From NCBI RefSeq assembly GCF_016808095.1, contig NC_068971.1:32651631-32715630 (forward strand): a stretch of 64,000 bases of DNA, in the 5' to 3' direction. A program made the translations under genes and the position numbers. This document shows positions 48,555 to 60,541 of the stretch, piece after piece; position 1 is the stretch's first letter; the number at the start of each line of letters is the position of its first letter. Below the pieces are notes generated by a model. The model was not told where the DNA came from and did not search any database. It saw only the letters and a program-made list of their open reading frames with translations. The stretch is from Vigna angularis. Its lineage: Eukaryota > Streptophyta > Magnoliopsida > Fabales > Fabaceae.

Positions 48555-49292
48555 TTACACAATTATATCTTTTGAAATGTTGTGGAGTGGATTTGGACCT
48601 GATAGGACTTGTCGCTTAATATGATAACTATTACTAGATTGTAAGAAATTGTTATGGAGTGGATTTGGACCTGATGGGACTTGTCGCTTAATATGATAAC
48701 TATCACTGGATTGTAAGAAATTGTTGTGAAGTGGATTTGGACCTGACGGGACTTGTCGCTTAATATGATAACTATCACTGGATTGTAAGAAATTGTTGTG
48801 AAGTGGATTTGGACCTGACGGGACTTGTCGCTTAATATGATAACTATCACTGGATTGTAAGAAATTGTTGTGGAGTGGATTTGGACCTGATGGGACTTGT
48901 CGCTTAATATGATAACCATTACTGGATTGTAATAAATTGTTGTGGAGTGTATTTGGACCTGACGGGACTTGTCGCTTAATATTATAACTATCACTGGATT
49001 GTAAAAAATTGTTGTGGAGTGGATTTGGACCTGATGGGACTGTACGCTTAATATTATAAACATCACTTGATTGTAAGGAGTTGGGATGATTGATATATGA
49101 ATCTTTTGAACCGCTCCTTAAAATCTGATCAACTTTTCTTGTTTGCATTGAGTAATGATGAATTGGTTCTAGACCAATTAGTCTCTCTTTTACACTCCGA
49201 GGAAAGTTTGTGGCTATTGCATTGCTAATGAAGAATGCATAAAGAACAACGGTAACAATGGATGCATATGTAGCCACAAGAAATGTTGCCAT
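48555..49292 (-). CDS. Multi-CLE signalling peptide precursor, seven CLE repeats
   Basis: A 245-aa intronless protein. It opens with a hydrophobic signal peptide (residues about 1-27, ending SNAIA) for secretion, then a variable region (28-80). Seven CLE motifs follow at exact 24-residue steps: 83-94, 107-118, 131-142, 155-166, 179-190, 203-214 and 227-238. The consensus is RQVPSGPNPLHN, always preceded by Lys; spacers resemble NFLQSSDSYHI. Motif 1 has T for Q, motif 2 has T for the second P, and motif 7 has L for the first P. CLE peptides are cleaved 12-13-mers sensed by CLV1/BAM-type receptor kinases in meristem, vascular, root and nodule control. Most precursors carry one motif at the C terminus; multi-motif forms are rare. 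The ATG at 49292 was chosen because a TATA box lies between it and the upstream in-frame ATG at 49358. Confidence 0.93.
   Translation of the reverse strand: MATFLVATYASIVTVVLYAFFISNAIATNFPRSVKERLIGLEPIHHYSMQTRKVDQILRSGSKDSYINHPNSLQSSDVYNIKRTVPSGPNPLHNNFLQSSDSYNIKRQVPSGPNTLHNNLLQSSNGYHIKRQVPSGPNPLHNNFLQSSDSYHIKRQVPSGPNPLHNNFLQSSDSYHIKRQVPSGPNPLHNNFLQSSDSYHIKRQVPSGPNPLHNNFLQSSNSYHIKRQVLSGPNPLHNISKDIIV
48579..49078 (-). repeat. 72-bp tandem repeat encoding the CLE units
   Basis: Seven units in perfect 72-bp register. CLE-coding segments lie at 49011-49046, 48939-48974, 48867-48902, 48795-48830, 48723-48758, 48651-48686 and 48579-48614. Units 3-6 are nearly identical in DNA, while the first two and the last are more diverged, as expected if the array grew from the middle. 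Confidence 0.95.
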
Positions 49293-49341
49293 TAAATCGA
49301 TGAAAATATAGTTAGGTGGATTTAACTTGAGAAAAACTAGT

Positions 49342-49352
49342 AATATATATAG
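49342..49352 (-). promoter_or_regulatory. TATA box of the multi-CLE gene
   Basis: The minus strand reads CTATATATATTA 50 bp before the ATG at 49292. It supports this start and an actively transcribed gene with a short leader. Confidence 0.55.
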
Positions 49353-49399
49353 GCTCAATTCAAGAACTTAGTGAATGTTTGCGTTGTCGTTATAACTTC

Positions 49400-51110
49400 G
49401 GAGGTGCTTGTATCAGTACACTATTAACGTATCAAAAAGTAAGGAGTTAGATCTTTTTGTGAACGTCTTTTTTGAGGGTCATGAATTGTAACTGAAACTT
49501 ACTATTATTAAAGTTGTTTTTTTTTTAATTTTAATGATCAGAAAATAGCACTCCCCTTTTTGGAATTTTATTTAAAAAGGCGATTTCAAATAATTCTTGT
49601 GATAATATTATTCAATCTACAATGTGATATATTTGTGAGATAATTTTTTTTTAATAATGAATGTTAAAATTTTAGGTTTTTATTTTATTTTTTATTAACA
49701 TATTCACACATTTTAGGTTGCTTATTAGACGTATATATTTGAAATATTTTTCAAAAAAACAGGGATGTTTACAGTTTTTAGTTGCTATTTTAACTTATAA
49801 CCATTCATTAAATTTTAATGCTACCATAAGTGCTTTATAGCATTTCTCACGTATAACTTTATGTAATAATACAAAATTTATGTAAATACGTTTTCCTCCC
49901 AATATTTTACTGTTTATTTTTTGTTATAATATTAATTATCTATATTTCGTGTAAAATAATTTATCTTTAAAAGATACAATTCACTAACCTTCACATAAAG
50001 TCAAATCGTGATGTTTCGTGAATATAAGTTTTAGATTTGTAATCTATAAATTCTTAGTTATTTTGGAAATATGAGTTTTATTAAAAATGAGATTCTATAT
50101 TGTTTTTGTTGTAAAATGAACATTTAGGATCCACCCATGATGATGTGATGCTAGTTTAATTCTATATTATTTTGGTTAATTTGGAATTCAAGATGAAAAT
50201 ATAGAAAATATTTTTTCCTTATAAAACCCTTTTCATTTTCATCTTCCCTTATTTTGTAAACTTATAAACAAGGACTTTTATATTAATTGTTTCAACTACC
50301 TTTAAATAAAAAATCAAAATAAGTTATTTAGTAATTATAGTTGTGTTGTGATTAAAATGGCTTCAAAACAGTAATACGATCATTTTTTGCATTGTTAAAC
50401 ACGCGTCAAGTGGAGTATGTAGTTATCTTAGGAATTTAAACAAAAATTAAGATAAATATCACATAAATATGTATTTATATATTAAGGAGTGTTATTGGTT
50501 GAGACAATTGATAACATTAATGCAACATGCATTCACTTAAGAAATTCACATTATTTTTAACTAAAAATCTTAACGTGATGGTTTTAATATTACTTATGTG
50601 TTTTATTTATATAGAATTCATTGAGAGAGATAATACTAATGAGATATGAGTTCATTTTACATAAATTATTTATATCACTTTCAATCTAAAACTTTAAAAT
50701 AAGGAATTCACTTCACATAAATGATTAACACCACCTTCAATCTAAAACTTTAAAACAATATGTTTATTGTTTTTTTATTTTATTTTGTATGAGATTTAGA
50801 CCTATGTTTAACTTTCTCATATTTATTTAGTGTGAGACCTTAGACTCACACATAAGATTCTAAACATATATAAATTATTTATTTTGTGTACACAAATAAC
50901 TTTCTATTTTATTTTTCATAATATTTTAACATTGTATTAAAAATTCACAATAAATAACACCAATATAAAAAGAATAGAAAAGAAAAAACAAAATCGTATT
51001 AAAACATGATGAAGAAAAAAAGTAAATATAAAATAAACTAACCAAAAAAAATCTCAAATAAATTAGTAAAAACAAAAGTATTTATATATTATGGAGAGTT
51101 ATTTGAGAAA
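49400..51110. other. AT-rich intergenic
   Basis: Includes the likely promoter of the CLE gene at its left end. No further gene was seen. Confidence 0.4.
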
Positions 51111-51551
51111 TAAAACAGAAATATATGATCAAAATCACGACCCCCAAGAAAAAAGTATTGGGAAAGAAGAGTAACACTATGGAAATGTTTTCCTTGAAGC
51201 CCTATGGTTAGTCACATCGTATAAGCTCAGTTTCGATTAAGGCCATGAGAAAAAAGATATGAATCCTACAAAGTAGACTAAAGTCAGACTTCACATCTAA
51301 ACGTTACCTACTCTTATGAAGTCAACCTTTTTGTGTAACAGTCATATTTTAAGAGAAGCTATATATAGAAGAAAGCTTGAAGAAAAGTTGTTGATGAAAA
51401 GTGCAAGAAAGATAACATGCAAAGAATAGAAACGTAAAAAGAGAGAAAAGCTCAAAGTGTTCCTATATCGTCTAAAGCTCAATATTCTTTGAGAGAGAAA
51501 TCTTAGTGAAAGAGAGAAACACATTCAAGTGTCACATATTATATTGTCTTA

Positions 51552-54481
51552 TGTTTCGGTCGGGTTGAGATCCCTAACTCAAAGCATTCAAAGTTGTTCA
51601 CTCCATCCTCTAGGCCATGTTGTTCTCTCTTCTTTCCTTGTCCTAGCCGCGGGGGAGGGTGTCTGCAGAAGACACTCTGACGCACAAGTCAATGACTTTG
51701 CATAATAATCTTGTAATAAAGATTAGTAATTAGAGTTAATTACCTGCCGTTTTCGTCAGACATATATTTATAGATATTATATTGAGCTTACCATTAGGTC
51801 TGACTCATTTACTACCAATAAATGACATTATTCCTATTAATTATCAATCAATGACTATTATTCTCATTAACTGTCCATTAATAGCTAGTATTGCTCAGAT
51901 TACTTGTCATTATTGACTATTCCAAATCGGTCGGTCATTTCCTTGTTGAAGGGTCGACCGCCTAATCTTTGGCTGACCGGTGGTCATACAGTACAGAAGC
52001 CCTCCAAGCCCAAGCAAGCTATTTGGAAGAGGTGTGTAGGGATTATTATGAGCTTAAGATAGGCCCCTCACGTTGTATTAAGGAGTCTATTTTCGATGCA
52101 CTTTAAATCTTCGTTCCTCTCTGCTCTGAGCAGCGAACGCTAGGAGTTACGAAAACCTTCCATAGGTCGAAGAGGCTTACCTGAGAGCTACAGAAGCGTT
52201 CCTCACCGAGTTGCGGACTCTAGGAGCTATGGAAGCATTAGGTCAAAAAGACTCAGGTGAGAGCTACGAAAACATTCCTCACCGAGCAGTGGACTCTAGG
52301 AGATACGTAAGTGTTCCCTAAGTTAGAAAGACTCAGGTGAGAGCTACAGAAGCGTTCCTCACCAAACGACAGACTTTAGGAGCTAAAAACCGTTCCCTAG
52401 GTCGAAAATACTTGGGTGAGAGTTCACAAATAACTTTCCTCACCGAGCAGTGAGCTCCAATTGGCCAAGTGGTTTGTATGCAGAGTCTTGTCCTCTACAC
52501 TAAAGAATAATAATTCGAATTTAAACCATCAAAAAAAAGTTAGACAATCAGACTAACACATTTATGACTTAAACAATTAATATTAGTGTATTTTGTTATA
52601 AGGCCGAACGACTGGGCTAGCGAGACCGTTCGATCCTAGGTTGAACGTTTGAAGACAAAAATGATAAATCCATATTAGGATGTGTCATGGCCGAGATATT
52701 AACGATTAATGCTTGTGACCGAGCGGGAGAAAGACCAAGGTATGTCTGAGCTATATCCTGCACAAAAGAAAAATGGTCTACCATGAATGACCTAAAACCA
52801 TGAGATAGGAAGACTAACACATTTTCGAGCAATTAACATTGGAGCATGTCCATGTTTAGATAATTGCATTAGGATGCGTTGAGACCAAATGGTCACAACC
52901 ATTTGAAGACCCCATTCACGGAGGGTGCTTCTAGTGAAGGACTCCAATCACGGAGTCTTTCCTGTACTCAAGTCTTAGATGGACTATGTAAATTGTTTTA
53001 AGATATCCCTTATCGTGTATGAATATTCCATCTGTAGATATGAACCTGAAAAGTAGCCTCAAAATACACAAGTCAAAGAGTACAATTTTATCGCTTCTAG
53101 TTAATGCAGAGATGACCATGTTTACATTAGAATGGAGACAAATAAGAAAGCATTCCCTCTGAAGTGCATTGAAAATCTTTCAGCATTCATTGTAGAATTT
53201 AAAATACCCTCTTTTTCATGAGGACAGTAAGTGGTCAGTTCATCAATTAATTTATCATTTTTTTTAATTTTTTTGCACTCGAACATAAAGGTTATTTGGT
53301 AGATGGAGAGGAGGACGACTGTGCCGCCTATTCAAAAAATGCAGTTGTAGAGGAGCATGGATTAATCGTTGTCGAAGTACCAATTGAGAGTTATGTTGTC
53401 CATGTTGGGCACCAGGGCATATGAGTTAGGGTTGGCTTTGAGAAAGTCCTTAGCCAGGTCAACGAAAATGAGTTCCACAATACATCCCATGTCGTCCAGG
53501 TTGTAGCTCTTGGTTTTGCTCCTCATCTTGTATTGGTTAACAATGAGTTCTGCACTGCATCCCATGCCACCCATGCGTCCGTATTTTTCGCTCCTTCTCC
53601 GGCTTGTTGTGAATTAAAAATGTTCTGATAATTCCTTGCAACTGTAGTTAAGGATAATAAAGCAATCTAAATCTCAAAAGCAAAAAGAAAGGGATTCATT
53701 TTATCCCCTTGAAATATATATATAAAAAAAAAGTTTATCCATATTTTGAGCACAAATATAGAGTTTTGGACTTATCTGTTCTTATATCGGCTTTTGTAAA
53801 AACAATTTTTTATAACCTTGCACTTAGTGATAAATAATACAAGACTAAGAATGTTTTTATATTAGCTTTTGTAAAACAATTTTTTATAGCCTTACACTTA
53901 GTGATAAATAGTACGTGAATAAGAATGTGCAGGTGATGAATTTTTTATAACTGAAGCAACGATGCCAAGACCAAGCGCTCATATGATTCCTCGTGATTAC
54001 AGGGGATGCCGCTCGGGCCCCACGGTGGACGCCAAAATGTTTCGGTAGGGTTGAGACCCCTAACTCAAAGCATTCAAAGTTGTCCGCTCCATCCTCTAGG
54101 TTACGTTGTTCTTTCTCTTCTCCTTGTCCTAGCCACTGGGAAGGGTGCCTGTAGAAGACACTCCGACTCTCAAGTTAGTGACTTTCCGTAATAATCTTGT
54201 AATAAAGATTAATAACTAGAGTTAATTACCTGCCTTTCTCGTCAGACATATATTTATAAATATTATATTAAGTTTGTCATTAGGTCTGACTCATTTACTA
54301 CCAATAAATGACATTATTCTTATTAATAATCAATCAATGATTATTATTCTTATTAACTGCCCATTAGTAGCTATTATTGCTCGGATTAATTGTCATTGTT
54401 GACTATTCCATATCGGTCGGTCATTTCCTTGTTGGAGGGTCGACCACCTGATCTTTGGCTGACCGGTGGTCATACAGTACA
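51552..54481 (+). mobile_element. Non-autonomous LTR element, 2.93 kb
   Basis: Two 444-bp LTRs (51552-51995 and 54038-54481) begin TGTTTCGGT and end CATACAGTACA. They are flanked by perfect TCTTA target duplications (51547-51551 and 54482-54486). The 3' LTR is preceded by CCCCACGGTGGACGCCAAAA, a junction common in plant gypsy-type elements. The 2.04-kb interior has no retroviral domain. It holds a roughly 78-bp tandem repeat (52120-52460) and a minus-strand open frame of unknown kind (53574-53362). This is a TRIM/LARD-like passenger. The LTRs are similar but clearly diverged. Confidence 0.9.
52120..52460. repeat. Four-copy tandem repeat of about 76-80 bp
   Basis: The motif TAGGAG recurs at 52141, 52221, 52297 and 52377, each copy also holding GAGAGCTAC and a CCTCACCGAG-like string. 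It lies in the interior of the non-coding LTR element. Confidence 0.85.
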
Positions 54482-54800
54482 TCTTAGAACACATATTCTC
54501 TTGTTGAGAGTTAATCATCTACACCTTATAGAAAATCCATTTGTGATTTTTTTGTAAGTTCAAAAGAGAACTCAAATACTTGGTTGTTTCTCTCAAGTAG
54601 AGTTGAACATCTAAACGTGTTATCTAAGGTTAGATCTTGAAGAGGCTAAACTCAGTATAATTGTGTTGACTAGAGAACCAAGAGTGATACTAATACTCGT
54701 TATAACCAAGAGTGGTGAGAATACTTGGTGAGATTCTGGAAAGGCAAAAGATTATATCTTATAATAACTTTTTACAAAAATTCTTTTAAAATAATCAATT

Positions 54801-55378
54801 TTAGACGAAGAACTTTAATTAAACTTTTTGTGCAATAACTTCAAATAATTTCTAAGAATTGAAGAATAAGAGCAAAGATGCATGAAGAGTTTTTAACTTC
54901 AACATGTTACTTTTAAGGTTGTACAATAGTGTAACCACTTTAACTTATCACTTTTAAATTATGTGAAGTTGGTAGCCACTTCACATTTCTTTTTTGAATT
55001 AAGGAATGTTTGTGTGCTATTTCATGTGACACTTCATCTTCCAAAGATCATTCACATGATAAGCCAAGATTAGCAAGTTAATCTTGTGTCAATAATAGAT
55101 TAGTGATACATTAAGTGTAATAATTAGTTTAAGTATCATCATTAGAAGTGTATTCAAACTTAGGCATTCTTTTATGTTCACATTATTTAAAACTTGTTTT
55201 ATGAACTCTTAGTTGAAGTTTTATGTTAACAAGACTAAACTCTCTCATAAACTTATAATTGAATATTAAACATGAATTTATTTTTTGAGAAAAATTTGAG
55301 TATCTTAAAACATTTTTGAAGAGATTCATTAAGGAATCCTCGTTGCACATATCCTTTGAAACTTTTATTCAAAGGTGA
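54801..55378. other. AT-rich intergenic
   Basis: No gene was seen. Confidence 0.4.
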
Positions 55379-58187
55379 TGTTGTATAAAAGCTGACAAAA
55401 TCACGAGCAGTATTTCCTGAGGCGTGTAGATTCACTGTCCTTAAAGACTTATCCGCGGTGTATTGTGCAAGTCCCCCAGAATACAACAGGAACTTCCCAG
55501 AATATCTCTGAGGATCTCAGAACTAGCAAGGATCTCTAAAACGAGTATAAAATAAACCCAGAATAATTTTAGAAGAGAAAAAGAAGAAAAAAGAAGGATA
55601 GAAAACTGCTTTTGGTGTGTTTTTGGAATGGGAAAAAACTCTCTATTTATAGAGCTAGAAAGAATAAAATCAATAAAAGACAATAAAAGTCATTAAATAT
55701 TTTATCGTTGGAGCACTTAATAAAATGAATGTAAACATTGTTGGCAATTAAAGTTTTGAACGTTGCAATCCAACGTTTTTCTTTTGCAATAATCTAACAT
55801 TATTACAACAATCCCCCACTTATTGCAAAAGAAAGTTGAAATAAAAGGTCTTTGACTCAAATAGTTCAAATACTAAAAGACAAATAAGAAACTTTTATTT
55901 TGGGTCTCATAGGATGTAATGCATCAGACCTGATATAACAAGCTATATGAACCAGTCTTAGATTGAAATACTTAACACACAGTGTAGTTGGTATAACAAG
56001 CTATATAAACCAAAGACACTTGACGTGTGTTAGAGGTTTATCAATCACAATACACCCCTACAATCCTTGCTGTTATCGTTGTGTTGCGCTTACTAGGCCA
56101 TGCGCGTGGCCAGTATTCATGAGTGCTCTAGAGATCATGCCAAGATCTCATACAAGCGGCCCCACTCGATACTCATATAGGTGATTTCATCAAGTGTATG
56201 CTGCAAATCATACACCATCCATAAGGGATATGAAAATCATTAAAAATTTTGTTTAAACTAAAATTCTTTCACCACATAGAATTTTAATAACAAAGTTTAG
56301 CCTCTCAATAATGTAGTCTCTAACATTTTCACACACACCATAGGAATATACATAATTGATTAAAATCAATTTAGTGCTATCAGAACTAACAAGTGACTTG
56401 TTTTTACCCATATGAACCTTATTCATGGGATCTCCAATCACAAAGGTTGGGTTACCATCACTTGTTTGTTTGCAAGTGACTTAAGTCTCATTCCCCTCGA
56501 TGCTTCTAATATTATTTGTCTTCCCATGAGTTTTGTCAGAGGATCTGCTAGATTTTGTTCTGACTTCACATAATCAATGGAAATAGTTCCACTCTTTAGC
56601 AGCTACTTCACCAAATTGTGTCTCTATTCTTTCCATTGTAATTATTGTTTTTAGCTATAGCTATTGCCGATTAGCAATCACAGTGTATTGACACCAATGG
56701 GGTTGGTTTCGTTCCTAGTGGAATGTTTGCTAAGAAGTTTTTCAACCACTCAGCCTCACTATCAGCCATCTCAAGAGCGAAAAACTCATATTTCATTATT
56801 GATCTTAATTGTTTGTCTAGTTGATCTCTATGTAATCGCACCACCCCCAAGTGTGAATACATAACCACTAATGAATTTTGTCTCATCTGAATCAAAGATC
56901 CAGTTAACATCACTGTACCCTTCTAGTACATCGGGAAATCCACTATATTCAATGACGTAATCCATTGAACTTCTTACGTATCTTATAAGCCTAGAAAGTG
57001 CATCCCAATGTTCTTGATTTGGACATTGAGTGTACCTACTCAATTTACCTACTGCATAAGCAATATCAGGTCTAGAAAAACTCATAAAGTGCACTAAGCT
57101 CCAAATTATCTAGGCATACTAAGGCTGAGATAATGATTCTCCTTTATTTTTCATTAATTTAGAATTAACATCATAAGGGATACTCACTGGTTTGAGGTTA
57201 TAAAACCTAAACTTCTTAAGAGTTTTCTCAATATATTGTTCTTGGGATAATAATATACTATCTTCCTTCCTTATGATTCTAATACCTAAAATCACATTGG
57301 CTTCACCCATGTCTTTCATTTCAAATTTTGATCCTAGAAACAATTTAGTTCTAGCGACAATCTCATTGCGTACAAACATATAATGACACAATCACCATTT
57401 TCAAATTTAGAATACTATCAATATCATTAGGTGAAAAGCCAAAATTTATTTTTCGAGTAATTAAGTAAAATTATCTACACCTCCACAATTTTAAAATTTT
57501 AAGATTGGTAAACGAGAAAATACCTGGTTGTGCTTTTCTCTTTGTAGGGAAAATATACAAAAATTTACTCAAGTACCTTATTTTCTTCGTCTTCATCCGC
57601 GGTCCTTACAAATGCGATCATAAGCCATTGTTGTTGCAAGCACCTTGGCAGCCTCTGGAAGTTATGGGTTTCGCAAATACCGTCTGAGTTCTGAAAACAA
57701 AGTTTTGATCCTCCGGGATTGAGTTGTTGATGTTAGCCATAAGTCCTTAAGATTGTTGTATAAAAGCTGACAAAATCACGAGCAATATTTCCTGAGGCGT
57801 GTAGATTCAATGTCCTTAAAGACTTATCCGCGGTGTATTACGCAAGTCCCCCAGAATACAACAAGAACTTCCCATAATATCTCTGAGGATCTCAGAACTA
57901 GCAAGGATCTCTATAAAGAGTATAAAATAAACCCAGAATAATTTTAGAAGAGGAAAAGAAGAAATGAGTAGGAGAGAAGACTGCTTTTCGTGTGTCTTTG
58001 GAATGAGGGAAAAAACTCTCTATTTACAGAGTTAGGAAAGAATAAAATCAATAAAAGACAATAAAAGTCATTAAATATTTTATCGTTGGAGCACTTAATA
58101 AAATGAATTTAAACGTTATTGACAATTAAACTTTTGAATGGTGCACTCCAACTTTTTCTTTTGCAATAATCTAACATTATTATAACA
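55379..58187 (-). mobile_element. Deleted copia element with paired LTRs
   Basis: LTRs at 55379-55810 (3') and 57754-58187 (5') begin TGTTGTATAAAAG and end TATAACA/TACAACA on the plus strand. Flanks GGTGA and TGTGA fit a mutated 5-bp target duplication. A polypurine tract (AAGTGGGGGAT on minus) adjoins the 3' LTR. Minus-strand remnants are the end of RT (57391-57119, with FEMKDMGEANVILGIRI), the RT-RNase H linker (57094-56828, with SRPDIAYAVGKLSRY) and part of RNase H (56913-56671). Gag, protease and integrase are gone. Confidence 0.88.
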
Positions 58188-59640
58188 TGTGAGGTTTTCG
58201 ATTTGTCTTGTTTTCTAAAACCATGATAATGTGACAAGCTTTCTCTAGCCTTGGATTTTTACTTCTTCAAACACCTTTCAAATTAATAGATTCATCTCCT
58301 TGTAAGAAAAATTTACCGTAAAAAGATACATAAATATGAACTTCTTTATATGTGAATTATTTCACATATTGAAAATTACAAAGTTATTACATACCGACTT
58401 ATAAAGTTGATACAAAGAACAAAGTATAAGCTTTGCATAGAAAATAAAATGACGCATGTTATCTTTTATAATGTCTCTAATTTTGTATATATGGCTTGAT
58501 GAATGTGACCACTCCTTGACCATTTTTCTTTTAATATTTTCCCAGTATTTCTAACAATGTAATCTTTAGAAAATGTTGTGAAGAGTTACTTGGACAAAGT
58601 AGCTTAGTTTTGCTTTGCGCCATTTCATGAAATATCACATTTTACTCTTTTAGCTTTAAGGGTTTGTTCTTTTGGAGTGATTTAAGGGAGATGATTTGGG
58701 GGAGATGATTTGAATGGATTTAAGTGGATTTGACGGTAATTTTTTTGTTGTTTTTTTGAGTGGATTTGTGGGTAATTGAGAGTGGATTTAGAAGTAAAGT
58801 TTGTGAGGATTAGTGTAGGATTTGATTGATGTGACATATTTAAAAAATTGGTTTAATTGATAGAAATTAAAGATTACCAAAATGTCCCTAGTAATATAAA
58901 ATGTTATTTGTTAATGTTATATTTAATTGTAAAAATGTTTATAAAGAGTAAAAAGTTAAAAATAATAATTAAAATTAATTTTTTAAAAGTAAAAAAATTA
59001 TAATTTAGTAAAATGAATTTATTAAAAAAATTATAATTTTTAGAAGTAAAATGAATTTAATAAAAGAATTATAATGCTTAGAAGTAATTTGCAAACAACA
59101 TCTATTAAAACATCAATTTTCAATTTTTGGAACTGCTTATCAATTATAATAATTAGTTTTAATTATAACATCAATTTTCAATTTTTGGAACTGCTCATCA
59201 ATTATAATAATTAGTTTTAATTATATAGAAAAGTATTTAAATGAATTGATTTCATCATTTGATTATTGTGGATGTTATTCCTTTTGTTTTAAAGAGACGT
59301 GTTAAAAAAAACATTTCTTGTGATTTTGTTTCAACAGATCATTTGAAATCACACGTTTTATTTTATATTTCTTTTAAAATTAAATTAACATTACAATACC
59401 AAAATGATTTATTTAAATCTATAATTATTTATTTTATAAGAAAAGATAATAGTTTTAGAAGTTTGAAGAAGCAAGGATATTTTCATTGAAGGTGATGATA
59501 TATTTAGACGGAAAAAGGGTAGGGGTTGGGGATTTTGTTGTTTGATACGTAACGTGGATTGGAAAGGGAAGAAAAAAGAAGCTACTCCACGGTGCCATCT
59601 AAACAACGACCACCGTCCATGGCTTCCAGCTGCTCCTGCG
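58188..59640. other. Intergenic with MITE-like repeat and 58-bp duplication
   Basis: The block 58660-58920 (GGGTTTGTTCTTTTGGAGTG outward end) is related to 47380-47560. A 58-bp tandem duplication lies at 59111-59168 and 59169-59226. No gene was seen. Confidence 0.5.
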
Positions 59641-59648
59641 ATCTTTGT

Positions 59649-59948
59649 TCAACCAAAGCAGCATGCCCTGTAACCGGTTACACCTTTGCGTAACCGATTA
59701 CACATGTGTGAGGAAAACTTCAGTCCTTCGTAACTGATTACAAATTTCTTGTAATCGGTTACGCCACCCTCCTGTGCATTCTTCGGCTCTGAATTCATGG
59801 AATCAGCTGCTTCTTCATTCCAGTGCTTCTTCATGCTATGAACAAACCAGGATTGAAATTTAGGTAATAATTGAAGGGCACATTTAACTTTTCCATAACA
59901 ATCCGCGCAAATCTCTTCATTCATGCGAGTGACGAAATTGGACTCCAT
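59649..59948 (-). other. Unrecognised 99-aa open frame
   Basis: The frame starts MESNFVTRMNEEICADCYG and runs to a stop at 59649. Its 3' half is built on four palindrome-like motifs (TAACCGGTTA 59671, TAACCGATTA 59691, TAACTGATTA 59731, TAATCGGTTA 59752) like those in LTRs of this window. It is more likely repeat-derived than a host gene, although base composition is richer in GC than the surroundings. Confidence 0.35.
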
Positions 59949-60000
59949 CCCGCAAATCCATCCTGCCTCATCCCTTGTTATCAGCTCAAGCGAACAGCAC

Positions 60001-60541
60001 AGGTAAATTCAATCTTCGCTCGCAAATCCGCATGAACAGTAAAATCTATTCATGCGAACACAGCGTAATAGTATAAAGACACAACTAGGCAACATGTACA
60101 TTGCAAATATATCATATATTTTCTTTTCTATTATACATTACAAACATTTGTATTTGATTCTATATCAATTATTACATAACCATTATGAACTGATTAAACT
60201 CTATATAAAAAATTAAGTACATTAGACTATATTCAAATATTTAGCTTAGTTAGAAGTTGTGAAGAGTTGGAGTTACTTTCCCTACTTTTAAAAAAATACA
60301 CTGCACTAATATAATATAATAGATATAATAAATAATCTGAAAACAAAATTATCTGAAAATACATTTTTATTCTTATTTCCTTTTTAATACGAGATATATA
60401 ATTCCGGCAGCGTTGGTGGAAGCTTCCAGGGGAAGTTTCGGAAGCTGGCGGCATCCACATTTGACGTTTGACCGAAAGCCAAACCAAATAATTCTGGGAT
60501 CGAATTTTGGGCGCAGACGCGGCAGAGAAGCGATTCAATCA
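60001..60541. other. Upstream region of the DUF716 gene
   Basis: Contains the probable promoter and 5' leader; a CTATATAAAAAA box lies near 60201. The in-frame ATG at 60413 gives a 43-residue extension of arginine-rich non-membrane sequence and was not chosen. Confidence 0.4.

Larger units (their letters stand above)
51120..54800 (+). mobile_element. Older SIRE-like LTR split by a nested element
   Basis: Parts at 51120-51551 and 54482-54800 join across the nested element and resemble the LTR at 8190-9115. Shared features are CTACAAAGTAGACT, a CTATATATAG box at 51360, and a later part with AACCAAGAGTGAT. Only an LTR-like portion is visible. Confidence 0.55.

Noticed and set aside
48563..49066. 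167-codon frame overlapping the CLE gene
   Set aside because: It is the shifted-frame shadow of the 72-bp repeat; the CLE frame has the signal peptide and known motif.
48579..49078. CRISPR-like regular repeat
   Set aside because: The 72-bp repeat has no unique spacers, encodes a peptide array in frame, and lies in a plant nuclear genome.
55963..56184. 73-codon open frame
   Set aside because: It lies in the non-coding 3' part of the deleted copia element and is antisense to it, with no recognisable domain.
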